Source of the DNA: Chryseobacterium indologenes
Lineage (GTDB): Bacteria > Bacteroidota > Bacteroidia > Flavobacteriales > Weeksellaceae
Assembly: GCA_016025055.1 (NCBI GenBank)
Contig: CP065590.1
Span: 4,856,727 to 4,920,726 of the forward strand
Direction of reading: 5' to 3'
Length of the DNA: 64,000 nt
The translations under genes were made by a program, and so were the position numbers. Below the pieces are notes generated by a model that was given only the letters and a program-made list of their open reading frames with translations, was not told the origin of the DNA and made no database searches. Shown piece by piece: positions 27,027 through 35,387 of the stretch (its first letter is position 1; every line of letters begins with the position of its first letter).

Positions 27027-27914
27027 ATGATGAGAAAAAGTATTTTGATTTTTCTATTGGGAAGCCTTTTTATTAACGCACAGGTTGGTATCAATACAAG
27101 AACTCCTAACAGTACTTTAGCAGTGAACGGATCCATGGGAGCTGATTATAAGCAGATAACAGCAGCCAGCTACACACTTACTGCCACAGACCATTATGTG
27201 ACCTATAACGGAACGACCAATACGACATTTACTCTTCCAGCAGTGGGGAGCGGAGCCTCAAGTTTTACGGGAAGAATCTATAAGATCAAAAATATTTCAA
27301 CGTCTGCTATAACAATTCAGGCATCCGGTGGAAATACATTGAGAATAGACAATACACCGGTTTCTTCATTTGTAATTCCTACAGGAGCTTACGCGGAAGT
27401 GGTGAACAACAGTAATACTTCCGGGGGTACCTGGGATCTTTCATTTACGGTACTTCCAAAACCAAGCAATGTTGAAATCTATGGTGTTCAGTTATCAATT
27501 CCTCCGCACGGAGCAGGTAGTCCGGGGGTTAACGACTGGTCAAACCATACCAATACTTCTTACGATTCCGGAACAGGAACGGATGCCTGGTGGATCATCA
27601 GCAAATCATCTACGGCCAATGCACATACTGCATCATACTCCAATACAAGCAGAATGACTATTGTCTACGAATATCAGGGACCACCTTTCAATGTAAGCAA
27701 TATGTATCCGATTCTTACAGCCGGAAATAACTCAAGTTATCCCGATGTATTTACCGCATCATTTGTGAGCCTTGCGAATAACGGAACTTCGGGAAAAACA
27801 AGGCTTACCGTATCTGTAGGGCGTATAGATTTTATTGGTGCAAACGGTTCCAACAACAGTAACTGGACAGGAACATTCTTATTAAATCTTCTGCTTGCCA
27901 GAAAGGTCTATTAA
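27027..27914 (+). CDS. exported paralogous protein, copy 1 (VGINT...AVNGS)
   Basis: The 295-residue protein has a signal peptide ending LFINAQ and a mature start VGINTRTPNSTLAVNGS. This opening is common to exported Bacteroidetes proteins with phage-tail-fibre-like beta repeats. The rest is Ser/Thr/Gly/Asn-rich beta sequence, including FTLPAVGSGASSFTGRIYKIKN and a C-terminal SNNSNWTGTFLLNLLLARK. There is no T9SS sorting domain. A close paralogue follows 171 bp downstream. The function is unknown; a surface or extracellular role is likely. Confidence 0.7.
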   Translation: MMRKSILIFLLGSLFINAQVGINTRTPNSTLAVNGSMGADYKQITAASYTLTATDHYVTYNGTTNTTFTLPAVGSGASSFTGRIYKIKNISTSAITIQASGGNTLRIDNTPVSSFVIPTGAYAEVVNNSNTSGGTWDLSFTVLPKPSNVEIYGVQLSIPPHGAGSPGVNDWSNHTNTSYDSGTGTDAWWIISKSSTANAHTASYSNTSRMTIVYEYQGPPFNVSNMYPILTAGNNSSYPDVFTASFVSLANNGTSGKTRLTVSVGRIDFIGANGSNNSNWTGTFLLNLLLARKVY

Positions 27915-27935
27915 TGATCACAAAAAGAATAAAAG

Positions 27936-27960
27936 AACAGATACCCATCTGTTTTTTTAT
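27936..27960 (+). terminator. intrinsic terminator
   Basis: AACAGAT / ATCTGTT is followed by a seven-T run, just after the stop at 27914. Confidence 0.75.
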
Positions 27961-28085
27961 TTTACATTCAAATATTAAACTCACATAAAAGTGATTTAAT
28001 AAATATTATTATAAAAATTACATTAAATTAATGCATATAAGTTATTTTTTAATAATTTTACGCAACATAAATTAAAAATATTATT

Positions 28086-28967
28086 ATGAAAAAATACTAT
28101 TCAATTGTCTTGCTTTGGGGATTGTCATTGGGAGCACAGGTAGGTATTAACACTCCTATCCCAAATAGTACATTAGCGGTGAACGGATCCTTAGGAGCCA
28201 ATTATAAGCAAGTAACCACAAACACTTACAGTATATTGGCAAATGACCACTACCTGACCTATAGTGGAACAGGTGACGCAACTTTTACGCTTCCTGTTAT
28301 CGGAACCGGTACAGCCAGCTATACAGGTAGAATTTATAAGATTAAAAACATCTCGACTTCCAACATTACCCTCCAGGCGTCCAGTGGTAATACTTTAAGA
28401 ATCGACAATACTCCGGTTTCCTCTTTTGTGATTCCGTTAGGTGCTTATGCTGAAGTGGTTAATAACAGTAACGCAACCGGTGGAACCTGGGATTTATCGT
28501 TTACGGTCCTTCCCAAACCAAGCAATGTGGAAATTTACGGGTCACAGCTATCTATTCCGCCTCATGGAAATGGAAGTCCGGGAGTTGCAGACTGGACTAA
28601 TCATACCAATACTTCGTACGATACGGGAACCGGAACAGATATCTGGTGGGTCATCAGTAAGTCATCTACAACCTATGCTCACACGGCCAGTTATTCTAAT
28701 GCGAGCAGAATGACTATAATCTATGAATATCAGGGAACGCCCTTCAACGTAAATAATATGTACCCTATTCTTACTGCGGGAAATAATTCAAGTTTTCCCG
28801 ATGTATTTACCGCATCATTTGTAAGTCTTGCCAATAATGGAACGGCAGGAAGAACCAGACTTACCGTTTCTGTTTCAAGAATTGATTTTATAGGAACTAA
28901 CGGAAGCAATAACAGTAACTGGACAGGAACATTTTTACTGAATCTTTTATTGGCCAGAAAGTACTAA
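28086..28967 (+). CDS. exported paralogous protein, copy 2
   Basis: The 293-residue protein aligns end to end with copy 1, with long identical blocks (for example SGNTLRIDNTPVSSFVIP and YPILTAGNNSS). It has its own signal peptide (ending LSLGAQ), terminators on both sides and an AT-rich upstream region. The pair arose by a local tandem duplication and has diverged mainly in the N-terminal third. Each copy seems to be transcribed separately. The function is unknown. Confidence 0.7.
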   Translation: MKKYYSIVLLWGLSLGAQVGINTPIPNSTLAVNGSLGANYKQVTTNTYSILANDHYLTYSGTGDATFTLPVIGTGTASYTGRIYKIKNISTSNITLQASSGNTLRIDNTPVSSFVIPLGAYAEVVNNSNATGGTWDLSFTVLPKPSNVEIYGSQLSIPPHGNGSPGVADWTNHTNTSYDTGTGTDIWWVISKSSTTYAHTASYSNASRMTIIYEYQGTPFNVNNMYPILTAGNNSSFPDVFTASFVSLANNGTAGRTRLTVSVSRIDFIGTNGSNNSNWTGTFLLNLLLARKY

Positions 28968-28991
28968 AGATTTAATCACCTATTTTTTTTT

Positions 28992-29024
28992 AAAAGAGCA
29001 GGAATTCATTCTGCTCTTTTTTGT
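28992..29024. terminator. intrinsic terminator, probably shared
   Basis: AAAAGAGCAG / CTGCTCTTTT is followed by T; it lies between convergent genes ending at 28967 and 29030. Confidence 0.75.
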
Positions 29025-29029
29025 ATATT

Positions 29030-30487
29030 TTATTTTTTTATCTGGACGGCGAGTGCATACTTTAGTTTTGATCTTTCTTCGGGAAGCCTGATTTTGATGG
29101 TATTTCCATTCCTGCTCCACTGAACTTTTGACGGAAGTCCCAGAACGGTCACTGATTGAGGATGAAAGGATTCAGGTACTTTAAAGGTCAATGTCCCGGG
29201 AGCCGTGTAGTCCGATTGCTCATTAAGGTGAAATACGTTGATGATATTTCCATCTTTAGACCGGGTATAATAAAAATCACCATCATGGTATGGCTGTACA
29301 GCTCTTGTTGAGAAAACCGCTGACTCGTTATTTTTCATCCAGCCTGCAATTTCTTCTAATCTTTCATACACTGTGGCATCATAATCACCATTCGGGCCGG
29401 GTGCAATATTCATCAGGTAATTTCCTCCTCTCGAAATAATTTTAACCAATGTTTCAATAATTTTCTGGGATGATTTATAATGATCGTTGGGAACATAGGA
29501 AAAAGAGTCTCCCATGGTCATACAGCTTTCCCAGGGTATTGACATAGCCTGTTCGGGAATTGCCTGTTCGGGGGTAACGTAATTTTCCCACTTTCCGGAA
29601 ACGGTACGGTCTACTACGATAATCCCCGGCTGGTTGTTCCGAACCATCGTTCCCACTTTATCCATATCAATATCCTGCTCCAGCTGTATTGCTCGTTGCC
29701 ATTCTATTTTAGGATCAATTGTGTAAAAGGGCCGTACCCAGCCTCCATCCAGCCATAGGATATCTATTTTCCCATAACCGGAGGTTATTTCATTGAGCTG
29801 ATTGAAAGTAAACTGCTTGAAATTGGCCCATTTTTCAGGATATTTCTTGGGATCATAATTGACATTTCTGTCTTTGGGAGGAAAATATGACCACCAATAA
29901 TCATCGGAATGCCAATCGGGTTTAGAAAAGTATGCTCCGATTTTAAAACCGTCCTTCCTGAATGTATTGAAAATCTCTTTGGTAACGTCTGCTTTCGGAT
30001 TTTTTGAAAAAGGTGTTTGGGGTGAAGTAATTTTATAGTCTGACTGCCGGGTATCAAACATCGCAAATCCATCATGATGTTTTGTGGTAAAGACAACATA
30101 TTTCATTCCTGCATTTTTTGTTGCTTTTGCCCATTTTTCAGGATCAAACTTTACGGGATTGAAGGTTGTCCTAAGGTTTTCATAATTTTTCACATATTCA
30201 TTGTATGATTTCCCATGTTCAGGTTTTCTCTGCGTCCAGGATTCATCTTCTGGGCATAAGCTCCAGCTTTCAACAACGCCCCACTGACTATAGGTTCCCC
30301 AATGCATAAATAAACCAAATTTCAAATCCTGCCATTGCTCCAAATTCTGAATAACCATCGGATCTGTAGGTTTCACATAGCCTGCAGAAACATTGTGAGT
30401 TTGTGCAAACAGTCCGGAACTGATGCAAATGGAGAATATTATAGTTTGGGCTTTTTGTCTTAGAGGCATGGTGGAATAATTTTCCAC
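29030..30487 (-). CDS. alpha-L-fucosidase, GH29
   Basis: The protein has a signal peptide (TIIFSICISSGLFAQ); a second ATG at 30469 would shorten the N terminus and could be the real start. GH29 landmarks are FGLFMHWGTYSQWGVVESW, KYVVFTTKHHDGFAMFDTRQSDY and the nucleophile region DILWLDGGW, with the Asp as catalytic base/nucleophile. The C-terminal beta domain (residues about 390-485) is typical. It should remove terminal fucose from glycans in the periplasm or outside the cell. No T9SS domain or polysaccharide-utilisation (SusC/D) genes are adjacent. Confidence 0.9.
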   Translation of the reverse strand: MENYSTMPLRQKAQTIIFSICISSGLFAQTHNVSAGYVKPTDPMVIQNLEQWQDLKFGLFMHWGTYSQWGVVESWSLCPEDESWTQRKPEHGKSYNEYVKNYENLRTTFNPVKFDPEKWAKATKNAGMKYVVFTTKHHDGFAMFDTRQSDYKITSPQTPFSKNPKADVTKEIFNTFRKDGFKIGAYFSKPDWHSDDYWWSYFPPKDRNVNYDPKKYPEKWANFKQFTFNQLNEITSGYGKIDILWLDGGWVRPFYTIDPKIEWQRAIQLEQDIDMDKVGTMVRNNQPGIIVVDRTVSGKWENYVTPEQAIPEQAMSIPWESCMTMGDSFSYVPNDHYKSSQKIIETLVKIISRGGNYLMNIAPGPNGDYDATVYERLEEIAGWMKNNESAVFSTRAVQPYHDGDFYYTRSKDGNIINVFHLNEQSDYTAPGTLTFKVPESFHPQSVTVLGLPSKVQWSRNGNTIKIRLPEERSKLKYALAVQIKK

Positions 30488-30519
30488 TAATTTAATTATC
30501 CTTATTCAATTGACCAATC

Positions 30520-31419
30520 TTAGCTTGTGAACAGTTTAAGAACTGCTATATCGAAGGTTTCATACGAAAATTGAAATCCGCTTTCAAGCAATTTCCCGGG
30601 AAATACATTGCGGCTTTTTAATAATAATTCAGTTTCTGTACCCATCAAGACGGATGCTATTTCCAGCTGCCAGACAGGAGTATTCAGTGCTATTGGCGCA
30701 TTAACCTGTTTTCTTAGTTTCCTCATCATAGCTTCATTGGATATGGGATCCGGAGCGGTAACATTTATTGCCCCTGTAAGATCCTGATGACTGATCACCC
30801 ATTCTACTGCCCTGCAAAAATCATCAATATGAATCCAGCTTACCATTTGATTTCCGCTTCCCTGTTTTCCACCTAATCCTAATTTGGTAATCATCTTTAA
30901 TTTTGGAAAAGCACCTCCATTATTTCCTAAAACAATGGAAGTTCTGAGGGCTACTTTTCTTACTTCTTCATTTTTAGTTGTAAAAAATTCTTTCTCCCAG
31001 CTTTTACAGATATTCATCGAAAAATCATCTCCTATCATCCCGTTTTCCTCGGTATTCAAATGCTTTTCTGAATGTACATAGATGGTAGCAGAACTGGCAT
31101 TCATCCAAATTTTAGGCTTTTGGGAACAGCTATCGATGGCTTCCTGTAATACTTTTGTACTTTCAATTCTTGAGGAGTAAATTTCCTGCTTATTTTTTTC
31201 ATTATACCTGCAATCCACAGATTTCCCTGTAAGATTAATCAATACATCAGCATTTTCTAAGATATTTTGCCATTCCCCTACTGTTTTTGCATTCCAATAG
31301 ATTTCGTTTTCACGACGGGGTTTTCGGGTAAGGATATAGACCCGGTTTCCTTTTTCTGTAAAATATTTTTCTAAATTTTCACCTAGAAATCCGGTACCTC
31401 CGGCTATGATTATTTTCAT
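30520..31419 (-). CDS. TIGR01777 family epimerase (YfcH-like)
   Basis: The 299-residue protein is an extended short-chain dehydrogenase with IIIAGGTGFLGENL at the N terminus (Rossmann, NAD(P) binding) and a TIGR01777-type DUF1731 tail with FPGKLLESGFQFSYE. INLTGKSVDCRYNEKNKQEI is characteristic of the family. The reaction is not known for this family. It is the last gene of the GbsR-led operon, 71 bp after the DUF2071 gene. Confidence 0.85.
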   Translation of the reverse strand: MKIIIAGGTGFLGENLEKYFTEKGNRVYILTRKPRRENEIYWNAKTVGEWQNILENADVLINLTGKSVDCRYNEKNKQEIYSSRIESTKVLQEAIDSCSQKPKIWMNASSATIYVHSEKHLNTEENGMIGDDFSMNICKSWEKEFFTTKNEEVRKVALRTSIVLGNNGGAFPKLKMITKLGLGGKQGSGNQMVSWIHIDDFCRAVEWVISHQDLTGAINVTAPDPISNEAMMRKLRKQVNAPIALNTPVWQLEIASVLMGTETELLLKSRNVFPGKLLESGFQFSYETFDIAVLKLFTS

Positions 31420-31490
31420 TATCTGAGTATTTAAAGTTTGTTGTACAATTAGGAATGTTTTATATCAAATACTATTACCAACAGCATTAT

Positions 31491-32194
31491 TCAACTTATA
31501 TATTTTTTTGTTCGAACTGCAATTTCAGAACCTTCTGCCAACATTACTGAAATGGGTTGCCGTTGGTTAAGGGTCTCAAAATCCCGGCCGTAAATTTTTC
31601 CAAAATCGATATCCAGCCGATGCTCTTTAACGGGATAGCAGCTCCATTGCGGATGACAGACTTCATATTGAGAAGTTGAGTTTTCTTTTTTGGTAAAGCC
31701 CCAATAATGTTCTGTAATAAATTCAAATTCGGAATCGATTTCCATCTGTTGTGCCTTATTTTCTGCTACAATTTCAATTGAATGCCAGCTTTTATCTTTC
31801 CAGGAGTATTGAATCAGTAATTCATCACCTTTTTCGTGAATTCTATTTTTCATAGGCATGGTGTGATAATTTTCTTTGTATACTGAATTGGCTACAAAGC
31901 TTAAAGCCGGCTTAGGAACTATTTCTTTAATAAAAACGACACCTCTTTTCCATACTCCATTTTCTTTTTCTTTACGTAAAACCTCAGATTTACTTCTTCA
32001 AAATTCCGGTGAAAAGGAATGGGAAGACCTAGCAACCTAGTGTTTAGAAACATAAACCCAACCAGACTGACATAGCATTTTCCTTTATAGAAATCTAATT
32101 CTGTCCCTGCGGGCAAATATTTCATTACAATGTGCGGATCAATTTCGTAATTTATGATAGCTAATTTTCGCCATTCGGCTTTTAAAAAATTCAT
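31491..32194 (-). CDS. DUF2071 (YqjF-like) protein (frame broken by a 1-nt indel)
   Basis: The N-terminal part reads FLKAEWRKLAIINYEIDP and LPAGTELDFYKGKCYVSLVGF; the C-terminal part reads CHPQWSCYPVKEHRLDIDFGKIYG. Together they match DUF2071, a family related to acetoacetate decarboxylase but of unknown reaction. The frame breaks at a five-A run (plus-strand 31965-31969). One additional base gives 235 codons and reads KENGVWKRGVVFIKEIVPKP. The gene is part of the operon running from the GbsR regulator to TIGR01777. Confidence 0.75.
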
Positions 32195-32251
32195 AACGGT
32201 GTTTTTTGTATGTTTTGATGGTATTTTTTTAAAATTTTCATAACATTCACT

Positions 32252-32734
32252 TTATCCCAGCTTAGTCAACACTTGATGGTTCGTTATTTTTTCTGCTGTG
32301 ATTTTTATTACCTCGTTTCTCTCGACAAGAAATCTTTTGAGATATCGGGTAAGGAAAAAGGTATTGAATAGTTTTCCTATTATTCCAAGCGGGGATTCAA
32401 ATTCAAAAATGTCGATCATTAAAGTTTTATCTTTTATTACTTTAAAAATATGCTGGTGGTGAAGGGATTTAAAAGCTCCTTTCTGCATTACATCGGTAAA
32501 GTGGGAGGGTTTTTCCATACTGATGATTTGGGTTGTAAGGTTTTGATATATTCCTAAATGCTTTGCCCTCCAGGTTACCGTCTCCCCTTTTTCAATGAAC
32601 CCGGAAGTACGGCCTGCAATTGCTTTTTCATGAGTTCCGGAGGTGGATTTCTGGTGCAGATCAATGCTTCTTGCCAAATCAAAAACAGTTTCCACATCAG
32701 CATGAATGAGGGTTTCTAAATAGATTCTTGACAT
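32252..32734 (-). CDS. SRPBCC family protein
   Basis: The 160-residue protein begins RIYLETLIHADVETVFDLARSIDLH, the typical first strand and helix of the START/SRPBCC (polyketide cyclase-like) fold. It has ITMETKPxHFTDV-like strands and a C-terminal helix (FLTRYLKRFLVERNEVIK). The fold binds hydrophobic ligands in a deep cavity. It starts 2 bp after the DCC/DUF393 gene in the same operon and probably handles a hydrophobic intermediate (inference). Confidence 0.8.
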   Translation of the reverse strand: MSRIYLETLIHADVETVFDLARSIDLHQKSTSGTHEKAIAGRTSGFIEKGETVTWRAKHLGIYQNLTTQIISMEKPSHFTDVMQKGAFKSLHHQHIFKVIKDKTLMIDIFEFESPLGIIGKLFNTFFLTRYLKRFLVERNEVIKITAEKITNHQVLTKLG

Positions 32735-32736
32735 GT

Positions 32737-33567
32737 TTAACTCAGTTTTATGTTACTTATTATCATTATAATCATTACCACGAGCGCTGTAAGTCTGAAC
32801 ATCATCCATGAAATGGTAGGAAGGTAATTTAATTTTAAAATCTTACCTCTTCTGATATGTTCCAAGAACATCACAAAAACTACAATTCCGAAGTACATCG
32901 AATAGAATACAGGAGAAAAACCGGTGAATAAAGCAGGAATCAGCAGAAATGTTCCGAGTAAAGAAACCGTCATCATATTTCCCAGATAATCCCAGAGTTT
33001 CTCTTTCAGATAAGTTTTCAGGAAAAGGGTCTGCCAAAGGATCTGGCCAAGACAAACGGATAGCTCTCTTCCAAAATTCTGTTCCAAGCCCAGTCCTAAT
33101 TTTACAGAGAATATGCTTAAAATATATGCCGAGAAAAAAACGACAAAGGCAATATAAGCTATTCTGTATTTCAGATTAAAATCAGGAATGCAAGATTCTT
33201 CAGTATATTCTTTGGGAGAAGGAATAATCTGCTTTCGGTTGTAGGAAACAAAAGAATATAATCTTTTGAAAAACCAGTACAAAGGTGGCACCCGGGCTAT
33301 TTTTGCCAATGTGGGGAATGAATTCCCAATGATCAGCAGAAGGCTGTCTAATCCGTATACGACTTTATTGTGATCATGATCGATCAGGGCAATTTCATTT
33401 TTGGCGCGGTCAAAGTCTATGAGATTTTTATTTCCGACCGATATTTCTGTAAAAGCTTCCCTGCCCTTTTCATCAAGCATTCCGTACTGGGTAAAGCCCT
33501 TGGAATACAGGTTACAAATCGGACATTCATTGTCGTAGATTAATGTATGGTTATTGAGCGTTTTCAT
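32737..33567 (-). CDS. DCC/DUF393 family protein with membrane domain
   Basis: The N-terminal third has LIYDNECPICNLYSKGF, the DxxCxxC-type thioredoxin-like core of the DCC (DUF393) family. The C-terminal half carries five or six hydrophobic helices (residues about 140-275), with a short basic loop GRGKILKLN. The protein is therefore membrane-bound with a thiol-disulfide-like domain. It probably acts in an envelope redox or lipid process. It lies between two small membrane genes and the SRPBCC gene. Confidence 0.75.
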   Translation of the reverse strand: MKTLNNHTLIYDNECPICNLYSKGFTQYGMLDEKGREAFTEISVGNKNLIDFDRAKNEIALIDHDHNKVVYGLDSLLLIIGNSFPTLAKIARVPPLYWFFKRLYSFVSYNRKQIIPSPKEYTEESCIPDFNLKYRIAYIAFVVFFSAYILSIFSVKLGLGLEQNFGRELSVCLGQILWQTLFLKTYLKEKLWDYLGNMMTVSLLGTFLLIPALFTGFSPVFYSMYFGIVVFVMFLEHIRRGKILKLNYLPTISWMMFRLTALVVMIIMIISNIKLS

Positions 33568-33646
33568 TGTATTTTTATTTTAAAGATTAAGAAAATCTCC
33601 TCTTGTTCTCTTGTTTTGTGCCCGGAAAGTGAAATACATCCAGATC

Positions 33647-33918
33647 TTAAATATCAAAGTTTTCATATTTGATTTTTATGTCTTTGTTTAACGCATGTTT
33701 ACGGCCTTTCAAAAACAGCATCAGATTCAAAAGCATCATCAGGCCGAGATAAATAGAAAATCCACCAATCTTTTTGCTTAAAGCAACCACCAGCCTTTCT
33801 GTAGTTTCAATCTGAAAAAATTCAATTATACATAGATTTTGAACAGAGAATTGGTTGCCATGGCAATGTCTTGTTTCTGATGAAAGATATCAATCATAAA
33901 TGCTTTTGTAGTTGTCAT
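33647..33918 (-). CDS. small membrane protein (frame broken by a 1-nt indel)
   Basis: No uninterrupted ORF covers this stretch. The 5' part reads MTTTKAFMIDIFHQKQDIAMATNSLFK. The 3' part, in another frame, reads IEFFQIETTERLVVALSKKIGGFSIYLGLMMLLNLMLFLKGRKHALNKD and then ends at TAA. Adding one base in the AAAA run (plus-strand 33837-33840) gives 91 codons. The central hydrophobic helix (GGFSIYLGLMMLLNLMLFL) suggests a small single-pass protein. It lies between a membrane gene and the DCC gene in the operon. Unrecognised family. Confidence 0.5.
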
Positions 33919-33925
33919 CGTAGTA

Positions 33926-34270
33926 TTATTTTAAGGTTAATTTCTTTCTCAAAAAATAGAGGGTAAAAATATTTACATAGTGGAGTGTACAAAGGATCAT
34001 CACAATACTTCCGATGCGGATTGCCAGTGTTGTAATGGCTTCTTCTATGGTATTGATTTTATCCCATACCCTAAGACTAGCAGCGATATACCCCAAGTTG
34101 AACAGATAGTAGCATCCTAAAAGTATCCTGTTGATTGTAAGACAAAGGCTTTCATCGTGAAGCAAATATTTCAGATAGGTTTTTCCGGCATGATAACATC
34201 TCCTTCCCACATCAATCGTGATGTATGAGCTGATCAAAAGAAAAAGCAGATATGAAACAATATTAAACAT
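33926..34270 (-). CDS. small integral membrane protein
   Basis: The 114-residue product has three or four hydrophobic helices (YLLFLLISSYITIDVG; LLGCYYLFNLGYIAASLRVW; IGSIVMILCTLHYVNIFTLYFL). No motif points to a function. It is the first gene after the GbsR regulator, with a near-perfect copy of the operator palindrome immediately upstream, so its transcription is probably GbsR-controlled. Confidence 0.65.
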   Translation of the reverse strand: MFNIVSYLLFLLISSYITIDVGRRCYHAGKTYLKYLLHDESLCLTINRILLGCYYLFNLGYIAASLRVWDKINTIEEAITTLAIRIGSIVMILCTLHYVNIFTLYFLRKKLTLK

Positions 34271-34284
34271 TTTATAAATATTAT

Positions 34285-34306
34285 ATTTTCAATAATTTTT
34301 GAAAAT
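34285..34306 (-). promoter_or_regulatory. second GbsR-type operator copy
   Basis: ATTTTCAATAA / TTTTTGAAAAT forms a 22-bp near-palindrome with one mismatch pair. It matches the perfect palindrome upstream of the regulator and lies just before the 34270 gene, so it is probably a regulator binding site. Confidence 0.6.
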
Positions 34307-34317
34307 TAAATTGAAAT

Positions 34318-34341
34318 AAAAAAGGATTTTCATCCTTTTTC
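34318..34341 (-). terminator. terminator or attenuator after the GbsR gene
   Basis: AAAAAGGAT / ATCCTTTTT lies at the 3' end of the regulator gene and before the operator copy and the next gene. Confidence 0.6.
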
Positions 34342-34844
34342 TATTTCAACAAGTTGGTAATTTTCCCAACCAGCCAATGATCGTCACTTTTAATCGCCAG
34401 ATCCATAATATTATTGATCTTCCCGGTTACCGAGCTAAAATCTTCCATTAACTTGATGAATTCTTTTGCTCCCTCAGAGTCTTTGTCTTCAATATTTTTT
34501 AATTCTTCTAAAAAGGTAATAACGGGTTCTATTTCTCTTTTTCTGCGTTCCTTGGTGATTTGTTTGAAAAGATACCAGACATCTTTTTCCGCCACGAAAT
34601 ATTCTTTCCGGTCTCCTTTGATAAATTCTTTTCTTACGATTCCCCAGTCGATCAAAGCCCGGAGATTCATATTGGCATTTCCTCTTGAAATTTCCAGCTG
34701 CTCCATGACCTCATCCGTAGAAAGCGGTTTTTCACTTGCCAAAAGCAAAGCATGTACCTGCGCCATTGTACGATTGATGCCCCAATTGGTAGCAAACGTT
34801 CCCCAGGTCTGAATGTATTTTTCTTTAGCTTCTGAAAGTTGCAT
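34341..34844 (-). CDS. GbsR/MarR-family transcriptional regulator
   Basis: The 167-residue protein has WGTFATNWGINRTMAQVHALLLAS at the start and a winged HTH LSTDEVMEQLEISRGNANMNLRALIDWGIVRKEFI, the hallmarks of GbsR-like MarR repressors. A helical dimerisation tail completes it. A 24-bp perfect palindrome overlaps its own promoter, so it is probably autoregulated. A second operator precedes the following gene, linking it to the DCC-SRPBCC-DUF2071-TIGR01777 operon. The inducer is unknown. Confidence 0.85.
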   Translation of the reverse strand: MQLSEAKEKYIQTWGTFATNWGINRTMAQVHALLLASEKPLSTDEVMEQLEISRGNANMNLRALIDWGIVRKEFIKGDRKEYFVAEKDVWYLFKQITKERRKREIEPVITFLEELKNIEDKDSEGAKEFIKLMEDFSSVTGKINNIMDLAIKSDDHWLVGKITNLLK

Positions 34845-34870
34845 TATATTTCGTTTTTAAATTTCTAATA

Positions 34871-34900
34871 CAAATATAATTATATTTTTTGAATTTTCAA
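34871..34900 (-). promoter_or_regulatory. consensus Bacteroidetes promoter of the GbsR gene
   Basis: Read on the minus strand, TTG (34900-34898) is followed by 19 bp and then TATATTTG (34878-34871), an exact TTG-N19-TAnnTTTG promoter 27 bp before the ATG. Confidence 0.75.
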
Positions 34901-34915
34901 TAATTATTGAAAATT
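34892..34915. promoter_or_regulatory. perfect 24-bp palindromic operator
   Basis: The central core is TTTTCAATAATTATTGAAAA. It includes the -33 element of the GbsR gene, so binding there would block RNA polymerase. It recurs, imperfectly, before the next gene of the operon. Confidence 0.7.
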
Positions 34916-35387
34916 AATTTTCAAACAAGACCTGCCGCCTCGTAAATTTCTGTTTTTTATTGTAGTGGCTGTCCTACATAAAAACAAAACATTCCTTTCC
35001 TGAGAAATAACTCCAAAATTAACTTAAGAGGGAATTATTGAATTTTCATGTTCATATTTGCTTCTAATACTCATTATTTTAACAGCTTATTTATTCTTCT
35101 TATGCTATTTATTCACTTTTTTAGTAAAAAAGATTAGTAAAAAGCAAAAATAAGCAAAACGGTTAAAACCTTTGCTATACAAGGCTTTATAAAAACAGTA
35201 GTCTTAGTTAGGAAGTCGGTGTCTGATAGGTTTTGGGCTTAAAATGACAAGGTTAAGTTACTAATTCGTTACCGATTGATAAAGGTAACTACATAGTTTA
35301 ACTGATTATATTTCAGCTTTTTGCACCCATTTCTACATTCCCTTGTAACTCAATGTAATTTAATTTTAAACGTTAAACATTTGAGTT
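34916..35387. other. left junction zone of the ICE (non-coding)
   Basis: Roughly 470 bp without a supported gene separate the GbsR regulator from the integrase. The left end of the element should fall here. The AT-rich stretch from about 35040 carries short direct repeats such as AAAAAG/TAGTAAAAA. A partial CTnDOT-like core (CCTTTGC, about 35168) is present, but no attL can be called from one end alone. Confidence 0.4.

Noticed and set aside
34916..35387. attL of the ICE
   Set aside because: Without the other end of the element no direct repeat can be confirmed; a partial CTTTGC-type core is too weak to call.
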